Shown in pieces: positions 50,151 to 61,773 of a stretch of 64,000 nt of DNA (the first letter of the stretch is position 1; each line of letters begins with the position of its first letter). The notes beneath the pieces are model-generated. The model had not been told where the DNA came from, searched no databases, and saw only the letters and a program-made list of their open reading frames with translations. The translations under genes and the position numbers were made by a program. This DNA is from Entomortierella parvispora (lineage: Eukaryota; Mortierellomycota; Mortierellomycetes; Mortierellales; Mortierellaceae): assembly GCA_963573315.1 (NCBI GenBank), contig OY752149.1, positions 434,001-498,000 of the forward strand. Reading direction: 5' to 3'.

Positions 50151-51620
50151 ATGTCAGGCGACTTACTCAGGAAGATATACAAGTCGCGCCCTCCACCTCC
50201 ACCAGCTCACTGGGATGACGACATTGACCCGAACGAGGCACTCGACACGTTCGCGTCCTCAACCTCCTTCCAGGACCCGGCACCTTCTGTCCATCCTTCA
50301 AAGTTGACTGACAGATCTGCACACTTTGGTGTATCCAGTCGATACACGCCCTTGGACTGGAGCAGCTATTTTGATGAAAAAAAATCAGTAACTGTGCCTG
50401 GAGAAGATCCATCAGAGGCTGATATCACCTTCAATGTGTTTGAATCTCTTGGGAAACCAGGGTCACCTTTGTTTGTACTCCATCATGGCGCTGGATGTTG
50501 TGCCCAATCTTTCGCTCTGACTGCCAAGGAAATCAAGAAAATCGTGGGAAATGAAGCAAGCATCATGGCCTATGATGTGCGAGGGCATGGTAGCGACTTG
50601 GACGCCAAGCTTGCGATGGAGTAGTTTAGACATATAGAGCCGTACTCATTCCTGTGCACTTGATGGTGTATCTTTAGGAGAAACGCAATCTGGTGACGAG
50701 CACAACATGTCTCTGGATAGACTCGCAGGGGATCTCAAGAACGTGCTGGCCGCAATGTATGGAACTCAATTGCCGGAAATCATTCTTGTCGGTCATAGGT
50801 AAGATCGTGTTTCTTTCTGCAGTCTCTTCTCCAATTGTCCCGGGTGGAGAGAGTCACTTGAACATGCTTATGATCCATTCCACTGACGATGTTTTCCGTG
50901 AATGCTCAGTATGGGCGGCGCTGTTGTTGCGGAAGCCGCTTCGCGCGGAATGATCTCGAATTTAGTTGGCGTCGCAGTGTTGGACATTGTTGAAGGTATG
51001 ATTGAGGATCGTCGCATGGGTGGTATTTTGTCCCTGTGATAAATATCTCACACTTTAACATTTGCATGTAGGAGTGGCGATTGAAACTTTGTCGAATATG
51101 AATGGTTGGCTTGAGCGCAGACCGAATGTCTTCCGATCGGTGGACAAGGTTGTTCAATGGGGGTAAGTTGTTAATTCCATGAGATGTTTGGCTGTAGAAT
51201 TGGTACTGGTGCTAACTTACACTGTTTATTAGAGTAAAATCAGGGACAGTGAGAAATGTAGAGTCGGCGCGAGTATCCTTTCCGCCTTTGGTAGTTCTTT
51301 CAGAGCAATCGACTCCGGAAACACCTTGCTACACCTGGAGGACAAACTTGGCAGCGACAGAACAATACTGGAAGGGTTGGTTCACTGGTCTGACAGAGAA
51401 GTTTCTGGCGTCCAAAGCGGGGAAACTACTTGTCCTCGCTGGCACCGATCGCCTGGACAAAGATATGATGATTGCCCAGATGCAAGGCAAGTTTCAAATG
51501 TTGGTTTTTCCAAACTCAGGGCACAGCGTGCAGGAGGATGAACCTGAAAGAATGGCTCGAGAGCTTGTTGCGTTCTGGAAGAGGAACGAGCGGCTGGTTC
51601 TCCCTCCACATCCGCACTGA
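50151..51620 (+). CDS. PPE1: Protein phosphatase methylesterase 1 (PME-1/Ppe1)
   Basis: Five exons: 50151-50589, 50678-50798, 50910-50995, 51072-51162, 51233-51620; 374 residues. It removes the methyl ester from the C-terminal Leu of the PP2A catalytic subunit. The alpha/beta-hydrolase core is clear: strand LFVLHHGAGCCAQSF (oxyanion side), YDVRGHGET, nucleophile elbow GHSMGG with the Ser split by an intron, VLDIVEG, catalytic Asp in LAGTDRLDKD, and catalytic His in FPNSGHSVQED. The N-terminal 90 residues are Pro/Ser-rich, with the family-typical Y-T-P-LDWSSYFD segment. Read-through past exon 1 would stop early, so the GTAGCG donor at 50590 is needed to reach GETQSGD. Length matches fungal PME-1. 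Confidence 0.95.
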
Positions 51621-51756
51621 AGAATAAAAAAGAAATGACCGCGCCCAAGTGACTGTTTATGAGCTCCACAGCACCAGGCGAAAGCAGACGACAAGAGAGC
51701 CTCCACGTCTCGTCTCTCTTCTGTTCTCCCCATCCTCAACGTTTCTACGCTCGACC

Positions 51757-54700
51757 ATGGTGGCCTCATCAGGACCAGCTACCACCCACGGGAATGGTAT
51801 TGCCGGCACAGGAACATCTGCCTCCGACATTGGCTCGGCCATGAATGGGGCCGGCCGAAAGCCATCTCATCTCAGCATCGACTCGAATGGCGCCAACTCA
51901 GCCTTCCTGCATACCCTCAACTCCCAGCTGCAGATTGCGGCCAACAGCCAGCATCTAACCCGTCAGCATCAGCATGGCGTCCTTACAGATCAGCAGGACA
52001 TGCCAATGTCTGAGAATGACTTTCCTCTCTCCATCGGTGTTGATAGGGCAGCACTCATCGCAGGCGACTTTAACACGGATGAGTTTCTGTCTGCGCGTCG
52101 CCATCTTCCTCTGGAGGAACTGAAGTCGCAGGTAACTTCAATACGTGCAGTCATACCTTATTGTGATTTAATTGTACAGAGTGAATGATGAATTCTTTTG
52201 ATTGACCCTTTGATTGAACGTACGGCCTCCAATACTTGTTTAGCTTATTGCACACATGAAAGAGCTCAAAACGGAACTTGTCGAGCTCATCAACAGCGAC
52301 TATGCCGACTTCATTAACCTCTCAACGAACCTCAACGGAGTAGACCGGATGATGGAGGACCTCCGGAGGCCATTGGACAGGATGAAGGGCGATGCAGTTG
52401 TACGTCTGGAGGTTCTTTTAAATGAATGCGAACCAGAGTGAAGTGTTCCGATTGACTCATGTCGCTTTCTTTTCGCGTTATTTCAGGGTGTCAAGACAAA
52501 CCTGGAGTCGGTTGTGGAAAGTCTGGAACGAAAACTGAAGCATCGAGCCGAGATCAGAGAAAAGAAGGCCAGTCTTCAGTTGCTCCTCAACATTAATGAG
52601 TCTGTTTCCAAGGTCGAAGGGCTTTTGCAGCTTTCTAAAGGTTCAGATGCGGCGGCCTCTGGTTCGCGAGAAGGTCAAGAAAGGTAAACAACGTGGCTCC
52701 AGAGAAGGAAAATAGAAGCATGGATTGACCCTAAGCACCCGCACTAACGATCTGAACAAATCTTGATATCAAATAGTATTAGTGTTGCCAAGCGATTAGA
52801 GCGCGTGGCGATTGAATATAACCAGATGCAGTACCTTGTCAGCAAAGGTGCCCACCTGCCCTTCGTCGCAGAGATTGACTGGGTAAGGGGTCGAACAATG
52901 GAGTTGTCATATGGGTTTTTTAACTGCACTCGTGAAGGATTTATTTTAACCACACCGCTAAAACCTCGTTTGGTTCTAGAGGCTGGTCCGGATCAAGGAA
53001 GTGATGAGCGACAATCTGGCGACTGTACTCCGTAACTGCATTCGACCTAGTGCTTCAGCAGACTCGGAGGTTTCTCCGTCAGATAAAGAGTCGCTGACTC
53101 AATGCTTGAGAACCTACGCCCTGATTGACCAGACCAGTGAAGCAGAAAAGGTCATCACAGAGGACCTCCTGGCGCCCTTCATGAACAAGGTACATGTCTG
53201 GATAGCTTGATAAGGGGGCTATTGGAATAATGTCGAAATGGAGCAATTTCTAAACAACTCCACTTGAGCGGATTCTTTAGACAATCACTCGACAGGCACT
53301 CACGGATCACAAGCAAGGACATGATGGCGCCATCCCACCTAGACCTTTGGTCGTGATGTACAACAAAATCATCACGTTTATTAATACCCGCTGCAGTACC
53401 CTGCTCCATGTGACGCAGAAAGACTTGAAAGGCACCAACTTTGATATCCCAGTCAACTGTATCTGGGGGGTCACCACTCAAACTATTCTCAAGGTGATGC
53501 CTCAGATCTTATCAGCAGGAGACACGGATATTTTTCATCGCAATTACACAGACACAATGGATTTTGTATCCCAGCTTGAGGCTTTTTGTGGGTCCATTCG
53601 ATCATTAACGAGGCTAAGATCCTCTCCTGAGTACCAAGATTTCATGAAGCGGTGGCAGCTCCCTGCGTACTTCTCATTGCGGTTCATGAAAATTTTGAAG
53701 TCGATCGAGGGGGCATTGCAGATGGACCCTGAAGTCTTTCAAAAGCCAATGGGTGTCGATGGCAAGTATTTTACGTTAGTCTCTTGATTGTACAGGCGTG
53801 GGGACGATAATGGCTCGGGTTTCTAACACTGATATCATTCTCCTGGCGCTCCTGTTCCAGTCCACCTGCCCGCTAGCATGGCGGTCATTGAGGCGATAGA
53901 GAAGTGTTGGTCATCAGATGTCTTTATCTATGGGCTGGCGCACAGTTTCTGGAAATTCACTCTCCAGCTTTTGGCACGCTATTCGACATGGATCAGTACC
54001 AATCTTGCCAACGACTTGGATTACTCAAAGGATCGCGCCATTCTTGTAAATATCCACTCGTTGATTGACTCCTAGGTTTTTGGCATGTTCCTGAGATATT
54101 AATTCTTTTTTATCTTTCAAAAATAGTCACGGTCAGCTTCTCCTGCTCCAGGATCTAATGGAAACAACGGCCGTTCAACAGGTCGGTCAACGCCACAACC
54201 GAGTGCATCTCTTCGGCCAGCCGAACCCGTTGGACGGAACTCCTTGGAGAGAATGGAACTCCAACAATTGTCCATGATTGTCAACGATATTGACTTTGTC
54301 TCTGCTCAAGTTCAAGGGATTTTTGAAAAACAAATTCAACCAAAACTTCCTGTTTCGATGGCAGAGGAACCAGTCCTGCTGGAATCTTTTGAGCAAGCGC
54401 TTAAGACTCTCCGTCAGGAAGTCCCGGCAGTTGAACAGAGTATCACTGAGCTCATTACGCGTCGCTGTGTGAATATCCTGAGCGTCAATGTCAAGAATAT
54501 TACTGCCCGGTATGGTGACGAGCCACCCCGTGAGTCGTCCCATTTCGTGCCGCTGATTTTGGAACCTCTCTCAGAGTACATCGCAGGACCTGGCGCAGTC
54601 CTCACAAGCTCGTCCCGTGAGTCATGGTCTCTCGAAGTGATTAGGACAACAACAAAGCAGTACGGCTCGATGTTGGAAGGACGATTGCGGCAGGTCACCG

Positions 54701-55049
54701 CGCAGGAAAACAGCGCTGGAAAGATCAAAGCTGGCGCGAGGTCAAAAGCTGGAAGTGGGTTCCTTAATTTGCCTTCTGTGTTTTCGAATACCGGGCCTTC
54801 AGACAATGACAAGATCAGACTTCAATGCGTCCTAGATGTGCAACGCTTCAAGATCGAGGTAAGCATTCGTCAGTCATATATTTCGGCATCTTTCGTGAAA
54901 TAATTTTGGCCAACCAACACTGACATTCTTCTTCTCTAAAACAGTTGACAAAATTCAAAGTCCAGCCCGATACGTTCGAACCGTTTTTGGAGTTACAATC
55001 CAACACTCAACCTTTTGAACACCTGCTATCGACTATACAGCAGGATTAG
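51757..55049 (+). CDS. COG2: Conserved oligomeric Golgi complex subunit 2 (COG2)
   Basis: Nine exons: 51757-52131, 52244-52399, 52487-52683, 52777-52882, 52980-53189, 53281-53761, 53861-54045, 54127-54858, 54945-55049; 848 residues. A lobe A subunit of the COG tether for retrograde intra-Golgi vesicles. After a Ser/Gly/Gln-rich lead of 95 residues comes the conserved N-terminal COG2 segment (FLSARRHLPLEELKSQ, HMKELKTELVELINSDYADF, INLSTNLNGVDRMMEDLRRP), with a coiled coil following. The C-terminal half is the helical-bundle domain and ends with a short acidic tail. The intron after GVD (53762-53860) uses a GC donor (GCAAGT); only that join keeps the frame into HLPASMAVIEAIEKCW. It starts 136 bp after PME-1 and converges on the BRCT gene (77 bp between stops). 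Confidence 0.95.
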
Positions 55050-55126
55050 ACACGTATCGTGCATTTTACTGAAAAATAATAAAAGTCATTGTGAAAAAAA
55101 AAAAAATACTGGAGATGTGAGACGGT

Positions 55127-56547
55127 TTATTTGACAGATGTTTTGACATCTTTCTTCCGCCGATGCATCGAAATATCAGTTTTTGGGATATCAATTAGTC
55201 CCAAGACTTGTGTGCTCGTCCCCATCAGCATGGATCGTTGTTCTATATCGAGCGTATCCCATACTTGCTGTAGGTAGCTTTCTGCATCCATACATATTGC
55301 TGCTCGCCCCGAGCTATTTCCCTTACTCTGGCCAAAGTCCCCTCTTTCTCCCTTCTCATTTCCTCTGCTAGAGAAGTTATTGTTACTGGAAGGTTGGTCT
55401 TGTAGTTGCTTTTTCGTAAGAAAACAGTGTTCGACCTCTTCCTCCGAGTCTGTGCAAAAGAAGTCCTCGTCGAGCTGGGTGTTTCGTGTTGCCGCAGGTG
55501 GCCTATTGAAGAATCATCTTTCGTCAACTAGTGACGAATATCCAGAGAGAATAGAGGCAATACATGCAAGTTTCTTTACCTCTTGCTTCGCATAACAGTC
55601 TCTGGGAGTCGTCTTTTCTTTGGGAGTGGCTCTGGCGCCAGGGAGTTCGAGATAAGAACCAGGCTCAGCTCTTCTTGAGAAGGATTTCGAACACGTTTTT
55701 GGCTAAAGGGTGGATCCATTGTGCCCCAGTACTGAGTTGTTGGAGATCCATCGTCGCTCTCTGAACTAATATCACCTTGCAAGAATGTATCGAGCTCCTT
55801 GACAGTAACATCAAGAGTATCACTGTGTGCTTTTGTCGTGGCGAGGGCAATTTCCCGAATTGCTCGCTGGAGATGATTCAGGGTTGTTGCTGCTGTAGGG
55901 GACTGCGTGAGCGTGTCGCGACTCTTGATTTTGTGGTTATTGCTGCTGCTACTCATCTCGTTGCTGTCGGACAAGCTCAAATACTGAAACTCTGGCGGGG
56001 GTTGGTGCAACATGACTGAAGACGGCGAAAACGACAAAACATTCTTGCTCTGTAGAGCCTCCATTCCGCTTTGAGGACTGCTGATCTCAAGGCTGCTTTT
56101 GCTGTCGTCGTCTTCTCCACTGCTACTACAGTGATAGGGACTCGATTCCCAGTTTTCCAAGGCAGGAAATGTTCTCCTGTATCGTTGTAGCGAAACTACC
56201 GTCTTTCCTGTAATTGAATCAATGATCCATTCGGGACGGAGGATCCTCATCATAGGCCGGCAAGTCTGCCCGTCCTGTTTGGTCCGGTCGCTAACGAATG
56301 CGATATCAGCCTCTTCTATCTCTTTGACAATCCCCCCGTGGGCGACTAATAGCAGCAAAAATGGTTAACACATGTGTCTGTTTGACTTTGAAACGCGAGG
56401 GGAGGGTAGGGGATCTGCTGAACATGAAAGGTAGGACGTTTTACCCCAACTGCTAATATATGTCTGCAGCTCTGGAGCGAACCAAGCTGTAAGGCCCGAG
56501 AATATTGTTGACGAGTTTATACGATAGTTCGGCGATGAAGAGTTCAT
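55127..56547 (-). CDS. Single-BRCT protein (Rev1-like BRCT, no polymerase domain)
   Basis: Exons 56445-56547, 55580-56345 and 55127-55502; 414 residues. The first 90 residues form a BRCT fold: INSSTIFSGLTAWF, VAHGGIVKEIEEADIAFVSD and RPEWIIDSI with the conserved Trp, then a YRRTFPALENW hydrophobic tail. This resembles the N-terminal BRCT of Rev1 or of Rap1-type proteins. The remaining 320 residues are Ser/Asp/Gln-rich and largely disordered, with a basic KKRRLPE patch and a short helical end (AESYLQQVWDTLDIEQRSML). No polymerase, FHA or nuclease domain was seen. A role in DNA repair or chromatin is likely from the BRCT alone. A naming beyond BRCT-domain protein is not justified. Confidence 0.75.
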
Positions 56548-56781
56548 GACAGTGAATGTGGGGGGATGAAGTAATGAAGAGAAGGAAAAGCATGCCGACA
56601 TGCATGCTTGGCAATGTGCCTTTTTTCCGTGACAACAAAAGAACCCCCCCCCCCCATAAATTGGTGGCAACAGGCTGGGACAACCGATTGACAGGGTGGA
56701 TCAATGTGGTTGTGAGTCTATGGTATTCAGTGCTGTAGTCTAATGAGAGTCTATGGGAGTTTATGGATCTTTAACCTTTGC

Positions 56782-57713
56782 TTAAGCTTCTCCATCCAGC
56801 TTCATCTCCTTGTTGGCCTTGTGGGCCAAGCGAACGTATTTTGTGTGGCGACCCAACGCAACGACCTTATCGCCGACCAAGATCTCAACGGTGGTATAAG
56901 CCAAGGTGCCACCGACTCGGTCGCATCTCGAGTTCTTGAAACGAAGAAGGAGCAAACACCTAGTTAGTTACCTCTTTCATGGTGCAGATCTTTGACGGAA
57001 TTGCAGTTTCTCTTACAATGGAGAGAGTGTCGCCAAGCTTTGCTCCGGAGACAAAAGAGACGTTCAGATCTAAAGAGTGATGTTGGTTGGGCAACCAGGT
57101 TAGGACATGTTTGTCTTCCGCATACTGTTTCCAGTTTTCAAGGAGACGATGAGTGGCGCTGTATTACCAGTCGAAACTCCGGTGGCGTGCATGTCCTCAG
57201 AAGCAATGGCCAATGATCCTCCAACATCAACAATTGTGCTAAGAAGCCCACCATGGCATCCTCCGAGACGGTTCTGTTCAAACGGACAATAACAGCTTCT
57301 TAGTACCAAAACAAACCACAGAAGGGATGTATCGACCCCAGCGTTTACAACTGTTCTATCCACTCTATCCGCTTCACTCTACCAAGTGTTGGTTAGAGAC
57401 CTGGAGCTCAGCGAGGCAGGATCCCTTGGAGACTGAGACCAACTTGAGCTATCATAGATGAGAGACGAGAGAGCCTTTGGTCAATTACCATCCTTGTCTG
57501 ATAGTAATGAGCAACATTCAGCCTAGTCCCTCAAAGTAATTACCCCAGAAAGGGCATGTGCATCGAATCCGCCCTGACTCAGGAAGTTAGTCCTACAGTA
57601 ACAAAAAAAACGAAAGAGACTGGTTAGATTGTTGCTAAGCTTCATTTTGCTTTTGCCACCATCTGCTCTCTGGGGCATTACCAGACTTTCTTGACGTGGT
57701 TCAAAGTGGCCAT
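56782..57713 (-). CDS. Hotdog-fold acyl-CoA thioesterase (ACOT13/PaaI-like)
   Basis: Six exons: 57682-57713, 57544-57592, 57383-57448, 57168-57273, 56972-57069, 56782-56934; 167 residues. It hydrolyses acyl-CoA thioesters, in ACOT13 homologues mainly medium/long-chain, often mitochondrial or cytosolic. The family block NRLGGCHGGLLSTIVDVGGS carries the HGG and the catalytic Asp of IVD. Further matches are HATGVSTDLNVSFV, AKLGDTLSIVRE and GTLAYTTVEI, then KVVALGRHTKYV near the end. The third exon (LKLVSVSKGSCLAELQVSNQHL) was found by phase and family pattern, as it is only 66 nt. The final intron ends in AAG rather than TAG/CAG, the weakest junction. A CACGTG motif lies about 100 bp upstream of the start (57814). 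Confidence 0.9.
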
Positions 57714-59117
57714 ATTGAAGAGTGGAGAGGGGTATGTGAGGAATGGTGATGAAGAAATTGTGGTTGAATGCGAACGATCCCCTTTCAGCCTCGCTGATCA
57801 GCAAAAAAAAAAGTCACGTGTCCCGTTTTTTCTTCCCACGGCCCTTCACCCTCATACTTTTACCGTATATACACACTCACAATGAAGGTGCGGTAAATAA
57901 CCAGACGCAGTCTTCGACCCTGTCTGGCTCGTCGTTTTTTGAGTTGAAGAGAAGGTGGTTAAATTACAGCTTTCTCTTTTCCCACTAGCCAATCCACAAA
58001 TTGCCGCTGCTCGAAGTACGAAGATGCAAAAAGGCCTTTGGGAGGTCTCGATCTATATAAAAAGGTGGTTCACTCTTCACAGGTCGCAATTTGAAGTGGA
58101 CACGGAAGACGACTGAAAACAATTACGGGTGGTTCTCCCTCTTTATTTGTCGAGAGATGCCGGACTACATTCAGTGACAATGAAAACGCGATTACCTCAT
58201 TTGCTGTTTCCTGCAATCCCGCCCTCTTCCTGCTGACTCATGAAAGGTGTCCACTTGAATTCCTTGTGATGCATTCGAAGACCAGTTCCTCTGGTTCACT
58301 ATAGATTCAATACATGAACCCTAGGTCACTTCTTTCGACCTGTTGCCTCTTTTCTTCTTTAGCTGCGCTCTACCTTTGCGCCCGTCTTTCGTGTAGTGGA
58401 CGCATGTGTCGTACTCATGCCAGAGATATAGAACTAAAAAAAAGAGCGTGATGTTCAGTCAAATCGCCTCAAAATTTCCGTAGATAACGCGAGCAGAGAC
58501 GCGTCTTTCTCCACCATGCTAGCACGTAGCATGCTGTCCTTCGTACTATGGTCACGTTTTTCTCTGCCAAGTCTCGCCTGAGTCCCGAGTCAGGTTTTTT
58601 TTTGTCGAAGCCGGTCAACCCTCTGCTTGGAAGCGCCTCATTGGTTCCTCCGAGCGCAAAGGCCTTCTCCCGAGTCTTTTTTTTTCATATGTGAGTTTGA
58701 AGGAGCCGGTTTCCGTAGGAATGCAACTTGTCAGCGTGCGAATGCGAATGAGCAGTATGAATCCTCGTCCCCGAATGCACCCATTCTGCCATGCGCCGTG
58801 CATGTCTATGACCATTCTTGGTCGAGATTCGAAGGAGAGAAGTTGCTTACATTTTATGTCGGTTCCGAGGGTTTTTGCCTAAAAAGGAACGCCGGGAGGA
58901 CCTTAGCAGTCAACATGGGCTGGCAATAACGAATTCATGCAGACGATCAGATGGGATAAGGACAGATAGCGGTGGCATGGGGGAGGGACAAGGGAAGGAA
59001 AGGGAGTGGAAGGTGAAAGGGAATTGTTGAAAAGAGAGAGAGAATAACGGAAATTTGCATGGGTTTTATACGGCAGAGAAATGAGCGCTGGACCAGGCCC
59101 CCCGCCCACTCCGACCG
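57714..59117. other. Intergenic region upstream of thioesterase and repeat locus
   Basis: 1.4 kb with no coding frame I can support. Items seen: CACGTG at 57814, a TATATAAA-like motif at about 58052, poly(T)/poly(A) runs near 58440, 58593 and 58677, and a GGGA-rich block near 58975-59030 on the + strand. Confidence 0.45.
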
Positions 59118-59125
59118 TATAAATA
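59118..59125 (+). promoter_or_regulatory. TATA box (TATAAATA) of the repeat-locus transcription unit
   Basis: TATAAATA is followed by a long pyrimidine-rich stretch (59126-59400), a classic fungal core promoter arrangement. A plausible first intron lies at 59459-59533 (AAG|GTACGT...TTCCAG). A + strand poly(A) signal AATAAA lies at 61750-61755, beyond the repeats. Confidence 0.5.
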
Positions 59126-59533
59126 CCTGCCCTCTCCCACTTTTTTTTTGTTTTTTCTCTTTCTTCTTTTTCTTGTTCTTCACCCACAATCTGCTCCTTT
59201 GCTCGCAGATCCTTCGGACTCGGGCACAACCACCTTTTCCTCCTTCCCCTCTTCCCCTTCCTTCCTCCTCTACCTCTTCCACCACCACCTCTTCCTCTTC
59301 CACCACCTCTTCCTCTTCCTCTTCTTTTTCCACTACCTCTTCCCCTCCTCCTCTGCCACCACCACCACCTCCACCACCTCCTCCTCCTCCCTCAAAGGAC
59401 TGTCCAAGCCCGCCCCGCGCACGCGTTCAAATGCAAGAGCACAGCTCGCGTTTTTAAGGTACGTAAATACTGAACTGAAATATGAAATCCAGCCAAACAA
59501 AACCACCCTGCTTCCTTCGTGTGTGTATTCCAG

Positions 59534-61478
59534 TCACTCACTTCCCCTCCTCCTCCTCCTTTGCCTATCATGTCGGATGCCCCACGGCCTCTGTCCTCGC
59601 CCCTCCCTCCTCCCTTTCGGTGGCCCCTGTCTTCGTCCCCTCTCCCGGTTACCCAAACAAGCATCTCGAGACCATCCCTTGCCGCCAAGACCTCGGTTGC
59701 TTCCTCTGCGACTTGAGTCATGCCCATGCCGCCTCTCGCCTCTATCTGCTACGCCTGCAAGAGTGAACTCTGCCGCCAAGACCTCGGTTGCCCCCTCGGA
59801 GTCTCGGACCCTGGTGCTTTCTCCCGCTGTCCACCAGCCCGGTCTCTTTCGGCGTCGAAGCCCTTCCCCGTTACGCCTGGACCTCTGCGGCAACCTATGC
59901 CCGTTACGCATGCAAGGAAAACCTCTCCATCCCTTGCCGTCAAGATCTTCTCGTTGCCTCCTCGGATGCTGCCTTTTTATGGTGTCCACGGCCCAGTCTC
60001 TTTCAGCGACGAGGCCTTTGTCCGCTACGCTTAGTCTTTAGCGACGAAGCCGTTGTCTGCTATACCCGCAAGAGTGACAGCCCTTGCCCTGCCTGATACA
60101 CCCGCAAGAATGACAGCCCTTGCCTGCAACACCTGCAAGACAGCCCTCCCTTAATTCATCGGCCCCTGATGGCCCCATGGCGACGAAGCTCTATGCCCGT
60201 TACGCGTGGTCTTGCCTGGCGACGAAGCCCTGTGCCCGTTACGCTGGCGAGAATGACCGCTGTCTTTTTGGATCATCGGCCCTTGTTGGCCCCATGGCGA
60301 CGAAGCTTTATGCCCGTTACGCGTGGTCTTGCCTGGCGACGAAGCCCTGTGCCCGTTACGCTGGTGGGAATGACCGCTGTCTTTTTGGATCATCGGCCCC
60401 TATTGGCCCCATGGCGACGAAGCTTTATGCCCGTTACGCGTGGTCTTGCCTGGCGACGAAGCACTTTGCCCGTTACGCTGGCGAGAATGACCGCCCTCTT
60501 GGATCATCGGCCCTTGTTGGCCCCATGGCGACGAAGCTTCATGCCCGTTACGCGTGGTCTTGCCTGGCGACGAAGCCCTGTGCCCGTTACGCTGGCGAGA
60601 ATGACCGCCCTCTTGGATCATCGGCCCTTGTTGGCCCCATGGCGACGAAGCTTCATGCCCGTTACGCGTGGTCTTGCCTGGCGACGAAGCCCTGTGCCCG
60701 TTACGCTGGCGAGAATGACCGCTGTCTTTTTGGATCATCGGCCCTTGTTGGCCCCATGGCGACGAAGCTTTATGCCCGTTACGCATGGTCTTGCCTGGCG
60801 ACGAAGCCCTGTGCCCGTTACGCTGGTGGGAATGACCGCTGTCTTTTTGGATCATCGGCCCCTATTGGCCCCATGGCGACGAAGCTTCATGCCCGTTACG
60901 CGTGGTCTTGCCTGGCGACGAAGCCCTGTGCCCGTTACGCTGGCGAGAATGACCGCCCTCTTGGATCATCGGCCCTTGTTGGCCCCATGGCGACGAAGCT
61001 TCATGCCCGTTACGCGTGGTCTTGCCTGGCGACGAAGCACTTTGCCCGTTACGCTGGCAAGAATGACCGCCCTCTTGGATCATCGGCCCCTATTGGCCCC
61101 ATGGCGACGAAGCTTTATGCCCGTTACGCATGGTCTTGCCTGGCGACGAAGCCCTGTGCCCGTTACGCTGGTGGGAATGACCGTTGTCTTTTTGGATCAT
61201 CGGCCCTTGTTGGCCCCATGGCGACGAAGCTCTATGCCCGTTACGCGTGGTCTTGCCTGGCGACGAAGCCCTGTGCCCGTTACGCTGGCGAGAATGACCG
61301 CCCTCTTGGATCATCGGCCCTTGTTGGCCCCATGGCGACGAAGCTCTATGCCCGTTACGCGTGGTCTTGCCTGGCGACGAAGCCCTGTGCCCGTTACGCT
61401 GGCAGGAATGACCGCTGTCTTTTTGACACCTGCAAGAATGGCCGTTTTCCTCCGTCTCCTTTCTTTGCAGTTGGCTAA
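59534..61478 (+). other. Putative repeat-protein transcription unit, reading frame unresolved
   Basis: A + strand unit appears to run from the TATA box at 59118 to AATAAA at 61750. After the first likely intron, ATG 59570 opens a short Pro/Ser-rich frame (MSDAPRPLSSPLPPPF). Repeat-derived sequence follows: the 18-mer CGCCAAGACCTCGGTTGC occurs at about 59682 and 59774, and CGACGA(A/G)GC(C) motifs become regular from 60180. In the array two + frames stay open throughout, one ending at 61478 (unit with ATKPCARYAG) and one running to 61773 (unit with WRRSPVPVTL). I cannot decide which frame, if any, is translated. Translation is therefore not asserted; the unit is reported because promoter, splice-like sites and a poly(A) signal line up. 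Confidence 0.35.
60171..61430 (+). repeat. Minisatellite: 11 copies of a 114/117-bp unit
   Basis: GGCCCCATGGCGACGAAGCT recurs, with one T/C variation after it, at 60171, 60288, 60405, 60519, 60633, 60750, 60867, 60981, 61095, 61212 and 61326. Periods are 117 or 114 bp only, the 3-bp difference lying in GACCGCTGTCTTTTTGG versus GACCGCCCTCTTGG. Each unit is itself a diverged doublet: GGCGACGAAGC followed by GTGCCCGTTACGC or TATGCCCGTTACGC occurs twice per unit. Older, degraded relatives of the half-unit extend upstream to about 59690. Confidence 0.97.
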
Positions 61479-61773
61479 CCTGATCCACCTTCCCTCTTTT
61501 CCTCTTTCTTTAGGCTCATTTGACCCCCTGCCTTGCCTCTCGAATCGTCTGACTTCAATCCTTATTCGCGAAAACATATTGTCGGCACGCTACCAAGACC
61601 CAAAGAATATTGCGATTGATACCTGCAGCCACGTAAGCAGAGCCCACTCTTCAACCCTGGGCTTCTTTCTAACATCTTCAACATCGCGTTCAAACCATGC
61701 GATCGTTTCCAGGAAAAACAAAGTTGCTTCTTCCCCTTTGATATACATGAATAAAAGTGCTTTATTTTTATGA

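Noticed and set aside
60171-61430. CRISPR-like array
   Set aside because: Units are contiguous with no variable spacers and are far too long; this is a minisatellite in a eukaryote.
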